A stretch of DNA of 64,000 nucleotides from Gordionus sp. m RMFG-2023 (GCF_954871325.1 NC_088777.1:18887366-18951365), one strand, 5' to 3'. Shown: positions 13,001-28,000, counted from the stretch's first letter. Notes: generated from the letters alone by a model not told the origin. A program made the numbers and translations.

Positions 13001-16000
13001 TTAACCTAGGTTAAGTCAATTTTAAAATAGAATTAAGCCAAAATCATGTCATAAAATTGGATTATGACCGTTTCTATAGTTATTATCTTTATATATTATA
13101 AGAGTTCGAGAGTAATATTTAAGTAGTACGAAAACTATTTATATATTTTTTCCCTGCTCCCATATTAGGGAACAAAGTTGGTCTATCTACGGCACTCTTC
13201 ATTTTGGTTTATAGGAAACTAATGCTATTTTACTTTACCTATTTCAGTACGGGAGGTTATAATCAAAGAAATATTTTCTAATAACTTTTCAACCAAAATC
13301 ATCCCCTTTATATTTCTAAAATATTCCCCTTTCACTAATAGAAAATTAATCAGAATCGTCCTAGGTAAATATTATAAATATATTTAAAAAAATATCAAAT
13401 AAAAAATATAATTTTTCTACTAAACTTCCTAATTAAAGACCCGAAAAAATTATTTTTATTCTTAAAAATTAAAAAAGAGATAGATTTGCCTATTTGATTT
13501 GTTTATTTAGTGTTAAACGGTTCAATTTTTAAAATAGCTAACCTAATATTTTACTCAAAAAAATAGGCTTGGTGGGATAGTTAAAATCAAATTTTTTGAA
13601 AGCCACATGTGTCTAAAAGACCCACGTTTAGTGAATTAGGGTTACGATGATTTATAACCTGATATTATTTTGATGGGAATAAAAATATTGTATTTATTAT
13701 TTAATTATTTATAAACTTATTTTATTTCCCATAGCTTTATTTACTGCTACCTGCTGCAACAAAGCCTTTTATTGCAGCCAATCTTGCAATTATTCTGACT
13801 GGAGTCGGCACAAACGATTTTGTCCAAACTTCTTTCCAGAGTATTATAATTCCAATGTTTTTATTGATTTATTCTTAATACAAATTTTTAAAAAAATATA
13901 CTGATATGGGAACATATGTTTCTATATTTTGGATGGAATTGAACAGGTCCTGCAAATTTTTATTAAGTCCTGCTTTTTATTAAAAGTTTTTATTTATTTT
14001 TATACACTTGGATAATGTCATTTAATTGTTATGGTACTTTAATGCACCTGTCTTATTTAAATTATAAAACAAGTTTTTACTTACTTATAGTTAATTTTTT
14101 TATATGAAATGAATTTAATAATTCATAGTAATCGGACAGGATACCAGGATCAGCAATTTTACAAAGTATTATAGAATATCCCAACACAAATTGGTTGTGT
14201 CCTATAATTTTTAATCAAGATCTTTTTGTTCATAGTATTTTTGCCAAATTTCCTAGACAAAAATATCCTATTTTAAAAAAAAATGCTAGAGTTTTTTAAA
14301 AAAAATTATAAAATTTGGCCATATTTGTCCAATGCTTTTTCGGGGATACTTTTATTCATTTCTGTGATTTTCTTAGTTTGTACCTCAACACCTAATTGTT
14401 TCTCTAAGGATTAAGGGCTGAAAATCAGGTTATATGGGCTGATTTTGAGACGATTTTTAAAAAATAACTCAATATTTTATTTAAAATATTATGCAAGCCT
14501 TAAGAATTTGCTCATAGGTGGCACAAAGGTTTGAACATCTATTAACGAAATCTCGAGATTTAGACAATATTTTTCTAGCTAAAATATTGGGTTTGCCGTT
14601 TTTAAAAATCAACTCAAATTGATTGGTTTAGCAACACTAGTTATATGTTTTACAAAATTTAGAAATAAATTTAAAATAGGAAAAGCAGCCATTCATTTAC
14701 TCCAATCAGTTTAATCCGATCATTAAAATTCTTATAAGGATTCAGTTTACTTTTTATAAGAATTTGGCATAAATACTTGGGGTCCTTTATACACTTAAAT
14801 TTACGAAGTATATTTTTAAATTAAAATTCGAATTTTTATTTTGCATATTAAAAACTTGTCTTCCCTTCCCCATCACAGACAATTTTTGAAAATTTTATTA
14901 AGAATGCTCAAACCATTTTGATCAAATTTTACATGTAAATCATATTATTTTTATGCATAAAAATCTTTCATGCTGAAATAAATCATTGATTTTTTTAAGT
15001 GAAACTTCATTTATTTGGTTAAAATTTTTGGTAAAAGATTATAAAATAATAAATATTTTATTTAATATACTTTAACATATAATAGATTATCCAACGGGGT
15101 ATTTCCCAATGGGATCTTTTCCAACGCCAATCAGTTTTCCAATTATAATCGATGTATAGAGGATGTTCATCCACAAGTCAATCGAGATAGATTGGTAAAT
15201 TATTCTTCTGATGGCATGGGAAATAAAGAGCTACGCGTCATGGTTCCTAATAATACAGCTCAATCTTCTCAAGTTTATTTTCTAAGTGTTTTTTTAGTAG
15301 GCATGCTCAAAAATTAAAAAAAAGATTTAGGCATGCACAAATTAAATATAGCACACAACCTGGTATTTTTTAATTTAAGTTAGATAATTCTCTATGAGGG
15401 TAAATTTTGAATGAAAAATATTGCAACTTTATAATATGACAATGGTTTACCAATTCTTATAACCTAAACCCTTATTGTATAATAATAATAATGTCTCAAT
15501 TTTATGTGCCTCCTTAATAAACAGAATGCTGCAAGATTTCCGCCCACAAGGGAACCTTCCTATACTGATAATAATATGGAGGCCCCAGTGAAAAATAGAA
15601 ATGTTTCTTCTAAAGCTGACTATAAAGGGGGGGAGGCTGACTGGCCTGAATACAATAACGATGATGCTAAACCATATTTTAGAAATAGGAATTACAGCTC
15701 GAATTTCCAGGAAACTAAAAGGTTTGAACCCAAAAGAAACGACATGGAGAGTTCCACCAATGAATGGGACAATGGTTTTGAGGTAAAATTCAATTACATA
15801 TCGTCGGTCTAGAATTGGAGTGCTCCAACATTTTCAAAATTTTTGACTTAGAAGTGTATAATAACTTAAAATATTAATTTTTGCCAACGTTATAGCTCCC
15901 TTAAAATTGATCAATAATTTCAATGTTGATTATCTCATTTTAAACATTTGTGCAAGTGGAGCAAGGCCGATGATATATATATATTATAGAATAATCTATA

Positions 16001-19000
16001 AATTATTTATTTCACATTTTGTTATCGTTATTTAACGATTTTTTGAAGTCATATATTTTTATCTTATAGCAAAAAGATTTTAACTCTAATGAAGTCGCGT
16101 TAGACGGATTTCCCGCTTACCCGGGTGCCGGTAGATCCCAAGCAGGAAATCGAAGTCAGTTTGAACCCAGAAATGATTTTGGCAGTGCACGTCCCTCACG
16201 TTTTAACAATAATAACGACGAAAAAAGAAAGGAAGGAAATAATCAAGATAGTAGAGATGGCAATAATTTTTCTGGCAGCAGTGGATTTAGGGGAAGAGGA
16301 AGGGGCAGAGGCGGCTATAATCGTGGAGGTGGAAACTCTTTCAAAGGTGACTATAATAGAAATCAATTGTCTAGAAATGATGATGTGGGTTTTGGGGATA
16401 GTAGCAATAACAATGATGGGTTTGATAATGGTGATGGATGGGCAACTGGTTTCAAGGTAATCTAATTCTTTATTATTTTATAATTTGTCAAATATTGTCT
16501 CACATAAAAGTGCTAACGATAATAAAATAAATTATATATCTGATCTTTTCATTCTCGTGAAATTTATAATGTGGTACAGAGCATATATTCAACATGTTTT
16601 AAGTTAAAATGCTTAAATAATTGCAGATTCTTAAATTTTTACGTTTATTAAATTAATTCTAATCCGTTAAAAATTTCAACATTATAGAAAAGGATTGGGA
16701 TATTATATTTCGACCTAGATTGAGTTTTATGTTTTCTTCACACAAAATAAGTATCATATTTTTGAGTTATACATAAACAATGTTATTCTACTCTTTTATC
16801 ATAAAAGAAGTCAAGCATTTGAATGGTTATTTGTGAATTTAGTTTTTGTTTATTTAGAAAAAGCACAGGTATGGGGTAGTATGTAGAGTATAGGAAGGAA
16901 AATAAATATATTATTTTTAAAATATGAAAGTAAATTATTTAAATTATATAATTTGCAAAATATATTTTATAATTTAAATTAAATATTAGTCTCAACTACA
17001 TAAAGAAACACCTAATAATAATGCTGCTGATGCTAATCCTTGGGGAAGTGGTTCCTGGGGGGAAGTTATAAAGGTGACTATATATTTGTTTTTTTAAATA
17101 AATATACTATATTTTAACCTTAATTTATTATAATAACAATCAGGCTCAGCCATCTCAAGAAACAACTAGCTCTAATGTTGATGATGCTAACCCATGGGGA
17201 AGTGGTGGTTGGGGAGAAAATAGAAAGGTTGCAAAATATTTCATATCAATAAAAATGTTAAATATAATTTGGTTTGTATTATCTTGTTCTGATCTCCTAT
17301 CTAAAATATAGTGTTGTTAAACGACTCAGCCGAGTCAGCTTAACTACGACTCGAGTTATCACCTTGAGTCAGTGAACTTAAGAAATAGTTTATTAAATTT
17401 TATGAAACTCAATTGCTTATATAAGTGTTATTTATTGGTTGTGTAAAGGGTCATTCCATGGCAAATCAATCACTTTTCGGCTGACCCCTTTCGATTTCGA
17501 TAAAAAATCGTAGGCTGGTTATATATGTTCCCAATAGATTATATAGCCCATTAGCAATTATATTAGCGGAGATATTCGGGGTTAAAGGTCCAAAAAACGT
17601 CTTTTTTGCCTTTTACTGATGTTAAATAATTAGTTTTTAATTTAAAACTAAATATGATCAAATATTGAATCTAATATCAATAGCTAAGTTAATAATTGAT
17701 GATTATGGTGAAAACATCAAAATTAATATTTTGAAATGTATATGATCTCCGATTTTTAATTTTTTAAAAAATATTATCCGTTTACTATTTTTTTAATAAT
17801 TTCTTCAACAAATAGCATGGCTGGATATTAAAAAAATATTACGATTTATATACTTAAAAAAATAGATGGCGCTATATATAATAGATTTAATATGTTAAAA
17901 TTCATTTTTTTTATTGATTAAAAATATTTTAATGTATATATATCATACTAAATCGATTACAATGTGCATTATATATATATTTATAGTAATTCAGATCATA
18001 AATTTTTAAAATCTCACAAATTTTTCATAATTAAGATAGTTTATAAATTAATTAAATCTTACTTCATCTAAAGGAATACAAAGCCTGGCTAGCTTGTGAG
18101 ATTTCTTCCGGAGATAATATATATCTTCGACTAGTGGGAGTAGAAGGATTGACCAGCGAGAGAATATGTGATTTATGAGGCTGAAGGTCCACAAGGGTGT
18201 AAATATCGGATTTTTACTTCTTCATTTGTATCGATTATATATCCTAACCACCATTTATCATCATATACACATGTTATATATCCATTAATATTTTAAAATA
18301 TAATTTTCTCATTTAAAAACGAAACTTGTTTTATATTATATTTTTTGGAATTAGAATATATTTTGGTTTTTAGTCTATTTTGATCAATGGGAATAACCCC
18401 GTAAATTTTTTGGGTACCATATATGAGCAGTGCAGAATTAAATCTTTTACGAAAGGCTAATTCCTCTTCGATATATTCTTGATTGGATACATATTCAAAT
18501 TGAATTCCATTAATATTTTCTTTAGCATAATTATATAATTCTAATGGGGTTAGGATTTGATTATTATTTGGCCTTTAAAGACTAGCTCTGGCAACTAATC
18601 TTTTGACAGTTCCTCCTATACCGTCACATGCATTTTTGCCGTGAGCAGTGGCAAAGAAATGCCATTCGGCAGTAATATTAAAATCGTATTTATGAAGGTA
18701 TATGTTCAGAAAATTTTTGCGATTCTTGCATTGAAATGCGGCATCATCTGAAAAATAATTATTTTTTCTGGTTTAGAATTAAATTTGGCTGTTAAGAAAT
18801 CATAAATTCTTTTTGATAAAGGTGGACTGCACTAGTATTATGGCTTAATGATTCGGATAAAATAACAAAATTTATATTTTTTAATTCTTCTCCAGATTTA
18901 TAATATCCTACAAATGGATTTAGTGGCCTGCACGTTGTTCCAATGAAATCCCTGAACTTCATCTTGTAAAATGAAGGAATAATTCTCAGAATAATCTTGA

Positions 19001-22000
19001 ATTGTTAAAAATTCACTATCTTTTAAATTTTCTTTGGAATTCTTCAAAAATAAACTTTGTGTTTAGCTATAAACGAGTGACGCAGTAAAATTTGAACTTT
19101 TTCTAATAGATATTCGATGAAATAATCAATGGACTTTATTATAGTTTCAAGATTTGCTCTATACACCGTGATCCATTGTTTAAACATGACATATTCTATA
19201 CGATTTTTCTGAAACAATTGGTATAATTGGCCTTTAAGAGATTCTATACAAGGGCACTGATCACAATTTGTTAAATAACATTTTGGCTGAGATGGATTAC
19301 AAATAATTTGTGCCAAAAGATAGTTATAAAATTTATACAGTAATCTTCTCCTGCTGTAATTTCAGCTACTACATTTGTCATTAATTTCACATTCTAATGA
19401 ATGGCGCAACACAAACAGTGTGTGTGCCACTAGCTCCAACTAAAATACAGTTTTTTGGTCTAAGTTCGGCAAATTTAGAGAATCCAATTGATATATTTTT
19501 GTATTCTTCCTTAATCATCTTGAATATTTCTTTAAGATTATTTAATATAAGTCTTTGGACTAATTTTTTCTCGCCTTTAACAGATACACTTTTATTCCTG
19601 GCTTGAGTGGGCTTATTTCATCAGAACTATAATTTTATTTTTATTGCTTAAAAAATTTTTCAAAATCTTCAAAATTTTCTTTATCTCTGGTTAGTATAAT
19701 AATTTTTGATGGGTATGACTTAGTCTGGTGGAGGGTTGGGGGTAGGCCTGGTAATTAATGCTTAATAATTTTCCTGCACCCCTTTAATTTAATCCTGCTT
19801 TTTTGTTCGTGTGCTAGTCGGATTTTTTAATTATTTTTAATTTACATTGAAATATTAGCAAAATTATTAAAAAAATTTAACCTGCGAATATCTCAGTGGA
19901 ATAAGGTTTACAAAGTTATATAATAGAATTTTATGATATATTATACATTAAAATATTTTTAATCAATAAGAAAAATGAATTTTAACATATTATAACTATT
20001 ATATATAGCGCCATCTATCTTTTAAAGATTAAAAATCGCAATATTTTTTTAAATAAATATCCAGCCATGCTAATTGTTGAAGAAATTATTAAAAAAATAG
20101 TAAACGGATAATATTTCTTAAAAAAATTAAAAATCGGAGATCATATACATTTCGAAATATTAATTTCAAGTTTTCAACTGACTATAAGATGACCCATATT
20201 TTACCAAAAATTAATTTTGATGTTTTCACCATAATCATCAATTATTAACTGCTATTGATATTAGATTCAATATTAGATCATATTTAGTTATAAATTAAAA
20301 ACTAATTATTTAACATCAATAAAAGGCAAAAAAAGACTTTTTTTGGACCTTTGACCCCGATAATATAGTTGCTAATGCGCTAAAATTTTGTTTATAATCT
20401 AATTGGAACATATATAATCAGTCTACAACTTTTATTCGAAATTGAAAGGGGTCGGTCGAAAATCTTGAGTTTTTTGCTCATTTGATATGGAATGACCCTA
20501 AAACCCAGATCCGTGGCTTAAGTCTAAAAATCGACTAAATTAGCGATGAGCATAAACCACAAGCACAACCAATATATTTTAAGTTGTTTTTTCTTGACCT
20601 TTTTAAGGTATATTAATATATGATTATTAGAGTCATCAATAGCTCATTATAACTTAATTAGAAAACCAAGCGCCACCTCTCTATGGCAATTACTACGTAG
20701 GTTAGGATTATTATCGGCACCAAATATTGATATGATGGATTGGTATCAAATAAGTAAAGTTCTACCTAAGTAAGTTTGACTTGGGACCGGGGGTAAAAAA
20801 TAAATATTGTTACTCGTATAAAATTTTTTACCATCGTATTTCTCTTAATGGGCATGTTTATATCTTAACATTTTATTTTTAAATTTTGTACAATATTAAG
20901 AGAAAAATATCTGCTAGATTGCCAAATTAGGATTTAAATCGGGTTCAGGAATTTTAAACTTTATCAGAAATTTTTTTAACATGAACTTAATAATTAGGCA
21001 TTTTTAGAAATACCTTTACTATTTATTTCATCAAAATGCCTCATTTAAATTTTTTAAACGGTCACTCGCACTTTTTAAAATAAATTGTCACCTTTCTATG
21101 GTACATCTTTATTGAAATTTTAATTTAACATGTTTACAATATCTATTTTCCCATTTGAAAAATTTAAAAATAACGATTATTACAATTTTCACTTTTTTAT
21201 GGTACATCATCACTGTTTAAAAAAAATAATGATGACAAATGAAACAACTTACCTGCCCATAATTTTAATATCTACTAAATTTTGTTATTATGTTATTATA
21301 TTTATTGGAGTCAACCCTAAAAGCCTTTTAGTAGAAAAAATGATCTGGATATTGGGTCAGATGAAAAAAAGCTACATCCTGCCTCCACCCTCCTCCCCAG
21401 TAATAGCTTTACCCTTCGAGAGGTAGCGCTTGGCTTGTTGCCTATTCAATAGGTTTTTTAAATTATCTATCGATTGATACTTCTAATAACTATATATTAA
21501 TATACTTTAATAAGTTCAATAAGAAATATTAAAATATATGTGTCTGTGTTCGGGGTTCATGCCATAGCTGATTTATTAAATTTATTATAATTATTATAAT
21601 TAATCAATCAGGCTCAAGAAATCCCTAGTTCTAATGTTGGTGATGCTAATCCACTGGGAAGTGGTGGTTGGGGAGAAAGTAAAAAGGTTGTAAATATTTA
21701 TGATTTAAAAAAATGGATGTAGATTATTTTTAAAATTCCTTCTATACCCTAAATTTGTTGATAATTAAGGCTTTATTTTCTAACATAAATAAGGTTTAAA
21801 AAAGTCGACAAACAATTTTAACTATTTGCAAGATATTTTTTTTATAATTCTTATTACTCTTTAAATAGAATGTTGATTCTGACTGGGGCTCAGATGCAAT
21901 AAATAAGGATTCTGAAGAGAAATTGGAGGCAGTTAGTAATGCAGAAGTAAAATTTATATATATCTTATTTTTATAAAAACATAAATTACTCCAAATGTAG

Positions 22001-25000
22001 GAGGGGCATATTCAAATTATTTTTTCTCTCACCCTGTCACTTTTCGAATTTTATACTTTTTAAAAAATAATGTTTGAAAAGTGGTTTCCATTTTAAAACT
22101 TTTAAAGAGAAATTATAAATACTAAATAAACCCTTTAAAATAAATGAACCACAATTTTATTTATTAAATTAAAATTATATTTTTTTTTAAAGTTCAGTTT
22201 TGGTGTTTTTCGGTTATTTTTTCGTTTTCACAATATATTATATATATTGTTTTTACCTTTTTGTTTTATTATTGTTCTAATTTCTTTGTATTTCCTTCAT
22301 AAGCTGTGTCCTAAATGAATAAAAAACTACTCAAAAGTTTTAAGAATTACATATCTTTCATGAGTTTTCAGAGAAACGAAACATGTCCTGAATCTTTCTT
22401 TAGATTTTCAAAAGTATTGTTAAATTCTCAATTTAAAATGTTTTATATGAATGATTTATTAATTCTATATTTTATATTATTTGATATTTTTTCGTGCAAA
22501 AATTTCACAAATTACAAAATTTTAATGATAAAATAATTAAATTCCCACAATTCGTAAAACTTTTAAGAATCACAAAACATTAATGAATTATAAAAAATCA
22601 TTTAGGCCAATATTAATTTTACATTAATAATAGCTTATATTATTTTTTTTCGTTTATTTCACTTAATTTTCGAGATTTATTTTTTTTTATTTAGGATATA
22701 GCCTTACAAAAATAATTTGTTTTTTAAGAAATTAATTCGGAGAAAAAAAATTATAAATTTATTAATAATATAATTAATTAAAAACATAAACAATTTTTTA
22801 TAATTACTCTTTTTTTATTTCTTTTACAAATAATTATAATATATTTAAATGAATGAATTTACAATTTTACACAAAAAAACGACTCACATAACAAATATTT
22901 TATACTTTTACTAAAATAATTTTATTCTTCTTGGGTAATTCGAGATTGGCCTCTTAATGACATCCAATTTTTATAAATTAGATGCTGGGTTTGGCAAATT
23001 TTCAAAAAATGTATTTGTATATAAATATACTTTATAAATACTAAATACCATAAAATATTTTTCTAAAATGATTCGAATCTGCGGTAATACATAAGCATTA
23101 TAAATAATATATTTATTGTTGCAGCAGTAGGTCACATAAGTTATATAATAAGTGCAAATCTAATTAATATCACCATCTTACCCACCATATAATAATCGTC
23201 ATAATTTTGATATTTGAAATATGCCAAGGTTTAGGAGTAGGGTATCGGTTCTCTGCTGAGGATTAAATCGCTCCATTTATTTTTGGTTTTATTTTTAGTT
23301 GTGCAGATATTACATTTAGCACTATATTATTGATTTTTAATGATATTTTGAAAAAATTTCCATTTGTCCATCAAAAAAAACTTGTGTTTTTGGTAATATC
23401 CAATTTAAAAATAAAATAATACCTAAAATGGGAGATATTAATTTTTTGCTAACGTGTCATAAATATAATATTTAGATAATTAAAAGTGGATTTATTTAAT
23501 TCAATATATAATATAAAAAAATTAAATTGTTTTTACAATTGTTTGAAAATCTTGAAATTAAATAATTTCCAAAATGTTCAAATAAAATACGCCCGACCCT
23601 GATTAGATACACTTTAAGAATTAGTTCTTGTTTTATATTCTGGTTATTGGATTTCACCCACTTCTGAGGCTTCTAATTCATAAACATCGATTTAAATTTT
23701 TCGAACTACAAATGCCACTAGGTAAAAGCTGAAATATTATCAATCAGCGATGGATTATTAGGAGACATTACAGATACAATTCCGACCTCTTGGACACAAG
23801 AAGAATTGAACAGCCATTACACCGATTACAATGTTAGGAAGAAACAAACTGTTGTTGAAGATTTAGAGGTTCAAATTTTATTCAAAATATGGCTACTTTA
23901 AAGCTAATATTACATATTATTGATTAGAGCATGGAGAGTTAATGTTTTTTAAATTATAAATTTAATTTTAAGGAAAATGACGATCAAAATGAACAGAGTA
24001 AATGGAACAATCAAGATACTCCTACTCTAGTAATTTTTATTTACGAACTTTGGCATTTGATCATTTAAATATTTTGTAATTCTATCAAACTATTTTGTTT
24101 AGTGTCCCTTCTATCCCTTATAGATTTTAAAAAACTGCCATTTTAAATGTAAAGATTTTCCACATATAGCTCGAAAGGTTTGGATTTCTATTATCGAAAT
24201 TTCAAGACTTATAATATTATTTCTTAGAAATCTTGATTTCGCCCTTTTAAAAAATCGGCTAAATGGAACTGTTTAACATCACTATTAGTGTTGTTAAATA
24301 GTCGAGTTTATTCGACATAATCGTTAGTCGGTATATTGACTAGCTTAGTTCAGAACTCGGTGTGAACTAGAAGACGAATATTTCCTAATTACCTTTAAAA
24401 AATAATTTTTATTTTCGTTTTTTAGAAATAAAATTAAGAACCTGTAGCCAATTTTTTGGATAAGAACTCGCGTTTTCTTTGATAAAAAAATTATATATTT
24501 GTATATGAATATTAAAATCTAACAATCATTAATTTGATTATATATTTGTATATGAATTATTAAAATCTAAAACTCATTATTTTGATTATATATTTGTATA
24601 TAGATGTGATATCAGCTCAATAAATTTTTTAGCTCTGTTTCTTTATCGAGATACATTTGTATATGTATCTATATCTAGATATGTTTTTGATGTATTTAGT
24701 AATTTTAATTACTTTTTTAGATATTTGAAATTAAATATTGTGTATTTTGGAATATTCTCGTTTCTAAAGAGGGCCATATCTAGTATTGCATAATCGGCTA
24801 TACCTTATTCGGCTTAGTCTTAAAAATCGTTTAAATTTAGTCAAAAATTATGCATCGGCTAATCGTCTGTCAGCGTTCCGTAAGATATGCCTAGAGCGTT
24901 AATTATTATTTATTTATATTTAAATATTTTATTATTATCAACAAAATGTATTATATGATTTAATATTTTTTATTTATATATTTATCAAAAATTAAGATAA

Positions 25001-28000
25001 TATTTATATGTTAAAATATTTGCACTAAATATAAAAGATAATAGTTCTTAGTTAAAATAAATTATTAAACCACATTAAGCAATTAATTTTTTCAGTTTGA
25101 TATTATACAATTTACCCATTATTTTTATAAGATGACTGAATTAGAAATCACCTTCAACTCCGATTCTCTGCACTTGTCTCCTACATTAGATGATGAAATT
25201 ATTGTAAATAACGGATCTAATACTATAACTAAGTTGGTAGAGGATTATACCAGTAATACTTCGCCACTTGAAAATGTAAGATTTATTTTATTTTTACCCT
25301 TGATAGGTAAGGTTGGGGTTTTTTTCCTCGGGTTGTTCATATATTTAATAAATTTTAAGTTTGCTCATACTTATTCACAACATCTTGTATAAAATAAAAT
25401 TATAATTTTTATTACTAAACATCTGCCAATCAACAATGAAACATTTATTGATTAATAAAATATTGTTATAATAATGACTTTTGTTTATCATATTAAATTA
25501 TTTAAAAATATAATTTGAGAAGTAACTATTATAATCGTCCATGAAAATTAGGGTTGCTGATCCACAAATTTTTCACCGATTCCATCCGATATTACTACAA
25601 AATCGATCCAATATTTTTTCTATCTTTGAACCAATAAACATAAAACTCAATATTTTTTGCAAAAAACCAACTAATTACTTTTTTCATCGAAAATTAATCA
25701 CTTCATTACAAATATGGATGATGATTATAGCAGAATTTTAGTCTCCTTAAATGGTTTGATTTAGCCGATTTTTAAAAACGGCTTAATCATGATTTTAGCC
25801 AATATATTATATTACCTTTACATCATAATTACGATAGATATCCAGACCTTTCTGTCACCTCTGAGCAAAATTTATAAGCTTGCATAATTTACTTTTGATC
25901 AAAATCTTGGGTTAATCATTAATTGTCAATCAAGCTTTTAACAATATTAGTTAATATGACTTGTTAGATATATTTAAATTCTTTTCTTATTACAGATAAA
26001 TAATATAACAACAAATTTTTAACTATTCTCTTTTTTTAAACATTGCAGATAGAATAAATTTTGATTCTTTTATTATCATTCACAAGTATTCCAAAATAAT
26101 TAAAAATATTGCTTCAATCTTATATATAGTTAAATATTAGTACAGTCAAATATTAGTACAGTCCTAACAAAATCTCATCTTCCAAACTCAACAGTTTATA
26201 TGAGAAACCTGGCCTCTCAGAGTCCACCCTTAGGGTTTTAAATACAGTGCCGTTTAATAAAAATCAGAGTTGTTAAGAAGCGGAGCTACAAGAGCCCCAT
26301 CTGGAGCGCCAATCCTTTTTTAAAATGAGGAGTGGGAGCTAGCCCCTTTTGCTCCATCGCTCCTTTAAATTTATGGTATAAATGAAATTATTTTTTAAAT
26401 GTTAATAATATTTGTTAATTAAAATTCTATAAAAATGAAATTTTATTTTATTTAAATTTATCCACTATTAAATGTTGAGTCAAGTTTTATATTTGTTTTT
26501 CTTCTAATCTTTTAAATTAAACATAAAGTTTTTCATTTTTATATTGAAAATTTGTGGAAAATCCTGTGTCATAATAATATTCATTTTATAGATATATAAT
26601 AAAAAATAGTTTTCGATATTATGGATTTAGAGATCATAGAAGATGAAATGGAATTTCCAATTCCATCATAGATGTTGATCCAAATTATTAAACAAATTTA
26701 AGGGCAAAATGCCTTTTGTGTTTAAGTAAAAGTAATTCATTTTCAAAACTGGGCAACTCCAATCTAAAAAAAACAAAAGATATTTTTTTATTTTGGAATA
26801 AATTTTTTTTAAATGGTTATAATTAATTTTGGGCAATACATTATAGTTGAGCCTGGGTTATATATGATTTTTTAAATATATTTTAATATTTATTTAAATT
26901 TTCTCATTACTTGTTCAACCTCCTTTTTTATACCTGAATTAAAAAATATCTATAAAATACAATTCTCCTCTTCCCTCTAGTGCTCCTATGGAGCGCTTAT
27001 TTAGTATTGCAAAACAGATCTTAGGGGAGAGGCATGGAACTTTGTTGAATTCTATAGGAAAGTTATTACTTTTAAAGGCTAAAAGATTATAAATATTTTG
27101 ATTGATCATTTAAAATAAAATCATAATTTTATTTCGTGTACCTTCTAAAAAAATGAAAATCGAAGGAGTTGTTATGGAGTGGCACTCCATTACTTGGAGC
27201 GGGAGCTAGCTCCTTTTGAGAGGTATGAGCGGGAGCTATAAACTTTTAAAAAGGAGCAAACAACTCTGATAAATATATCATATCTGATCATGATTACCAG
27301 GTAAAGACTATTTTTGGGAAAACAATTAAGAATGTGGAAGATTTTGTTGCTGATTTGAGAAATTTTAAAATTGTGGTACATTTCGACTTTTTAAAAAAAT
27401 GTGGTAGTCGGCTATAGTCAATGGGGAAGACCTGATAACCCTGTTTTTTGTTGTATACTAATTTAATTACAAAATTCAAGAAGCTTTTAAGTATAATGCG
27501 TATTTTTTTAAATTTACACCTTTATAAGGAGTTGATAAAAGTTTTAAATCCTTTTAGGACCTTTAAATGTTTTTCCAACCAAAACGGTTATAAATATTTA
27601 AGAAAGAATATAGAATAAAATAAGCATTAATTTGAAATGTAAATGGATCAGAAATAAATATACAATTCAGAATTTTATATTTTTTAAATCATCTATCATA
27701 TTTAGGAATCTCCAACATCGCTGGTTCACATAATTGAAGAAACATTTGCCCAAAGTAATGTACATGAACAGTTGAGTGATAAATTTACCAGAGCAACCGT
27801 TATAAACAATGCTGATGAAATTAAACCCATTGATACCTCAAATGAAGGATTTGATAATAATACCAAAACAGGGTAACACAAATATTAGATTTTCCCACTA
27901 TTAGTGTAGCATTTTAATTATTATATATGCACAAAAAACTTATCTAATGACCATCATAATCTTAACTTTATATGGTAGCTTATATTTTCTTAACATCAGA

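Larger units (their letters stand above)
7436..13734 (+). other. intron 8, 6.3 kb, filled with repeats
   Basis: This intron splits the MYND finger between its first zinc pair and the rest. It contains two hAT-like MITEs with good 8-bp target duplications (7999-8824 and 9006-9173), a nested MITE (8285-8501), a 1.5-kb palindrome (9318-10843) and a small inverted-repeat unit (11158-11302). A diverged MITE lies near 13510-13650. The remaining parts are plain AT-rich DNA with no supported exon. Confidence 0.7.
17228..21611 (+). other. intron 14, 4.4 kb, transposon-filled
   Basis: It contains one end of a TAGTGTTG element (from 17309), the 3.05-kb element at 17448-20498 and an inverted-repeat unit at about 20665-21433. 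A fragment (21070-21215) matches the 120-base unit of the palindrome at 9318-10843. It separates GW unit 2 from GW unit 3. Confidence 0.65.

Noticed and set aside
16125-16460. 111-codon plus-strand frame over the RGG exon
   Set aside because: It overlaps the RGG frame, which has domain logic, clean exon borders and phase continuity; this one does not.
22315-22536. 73-codon frame in intron 16
   Set aside because: No splice-compatible borders and biased Phe/Asn/Leu composition.
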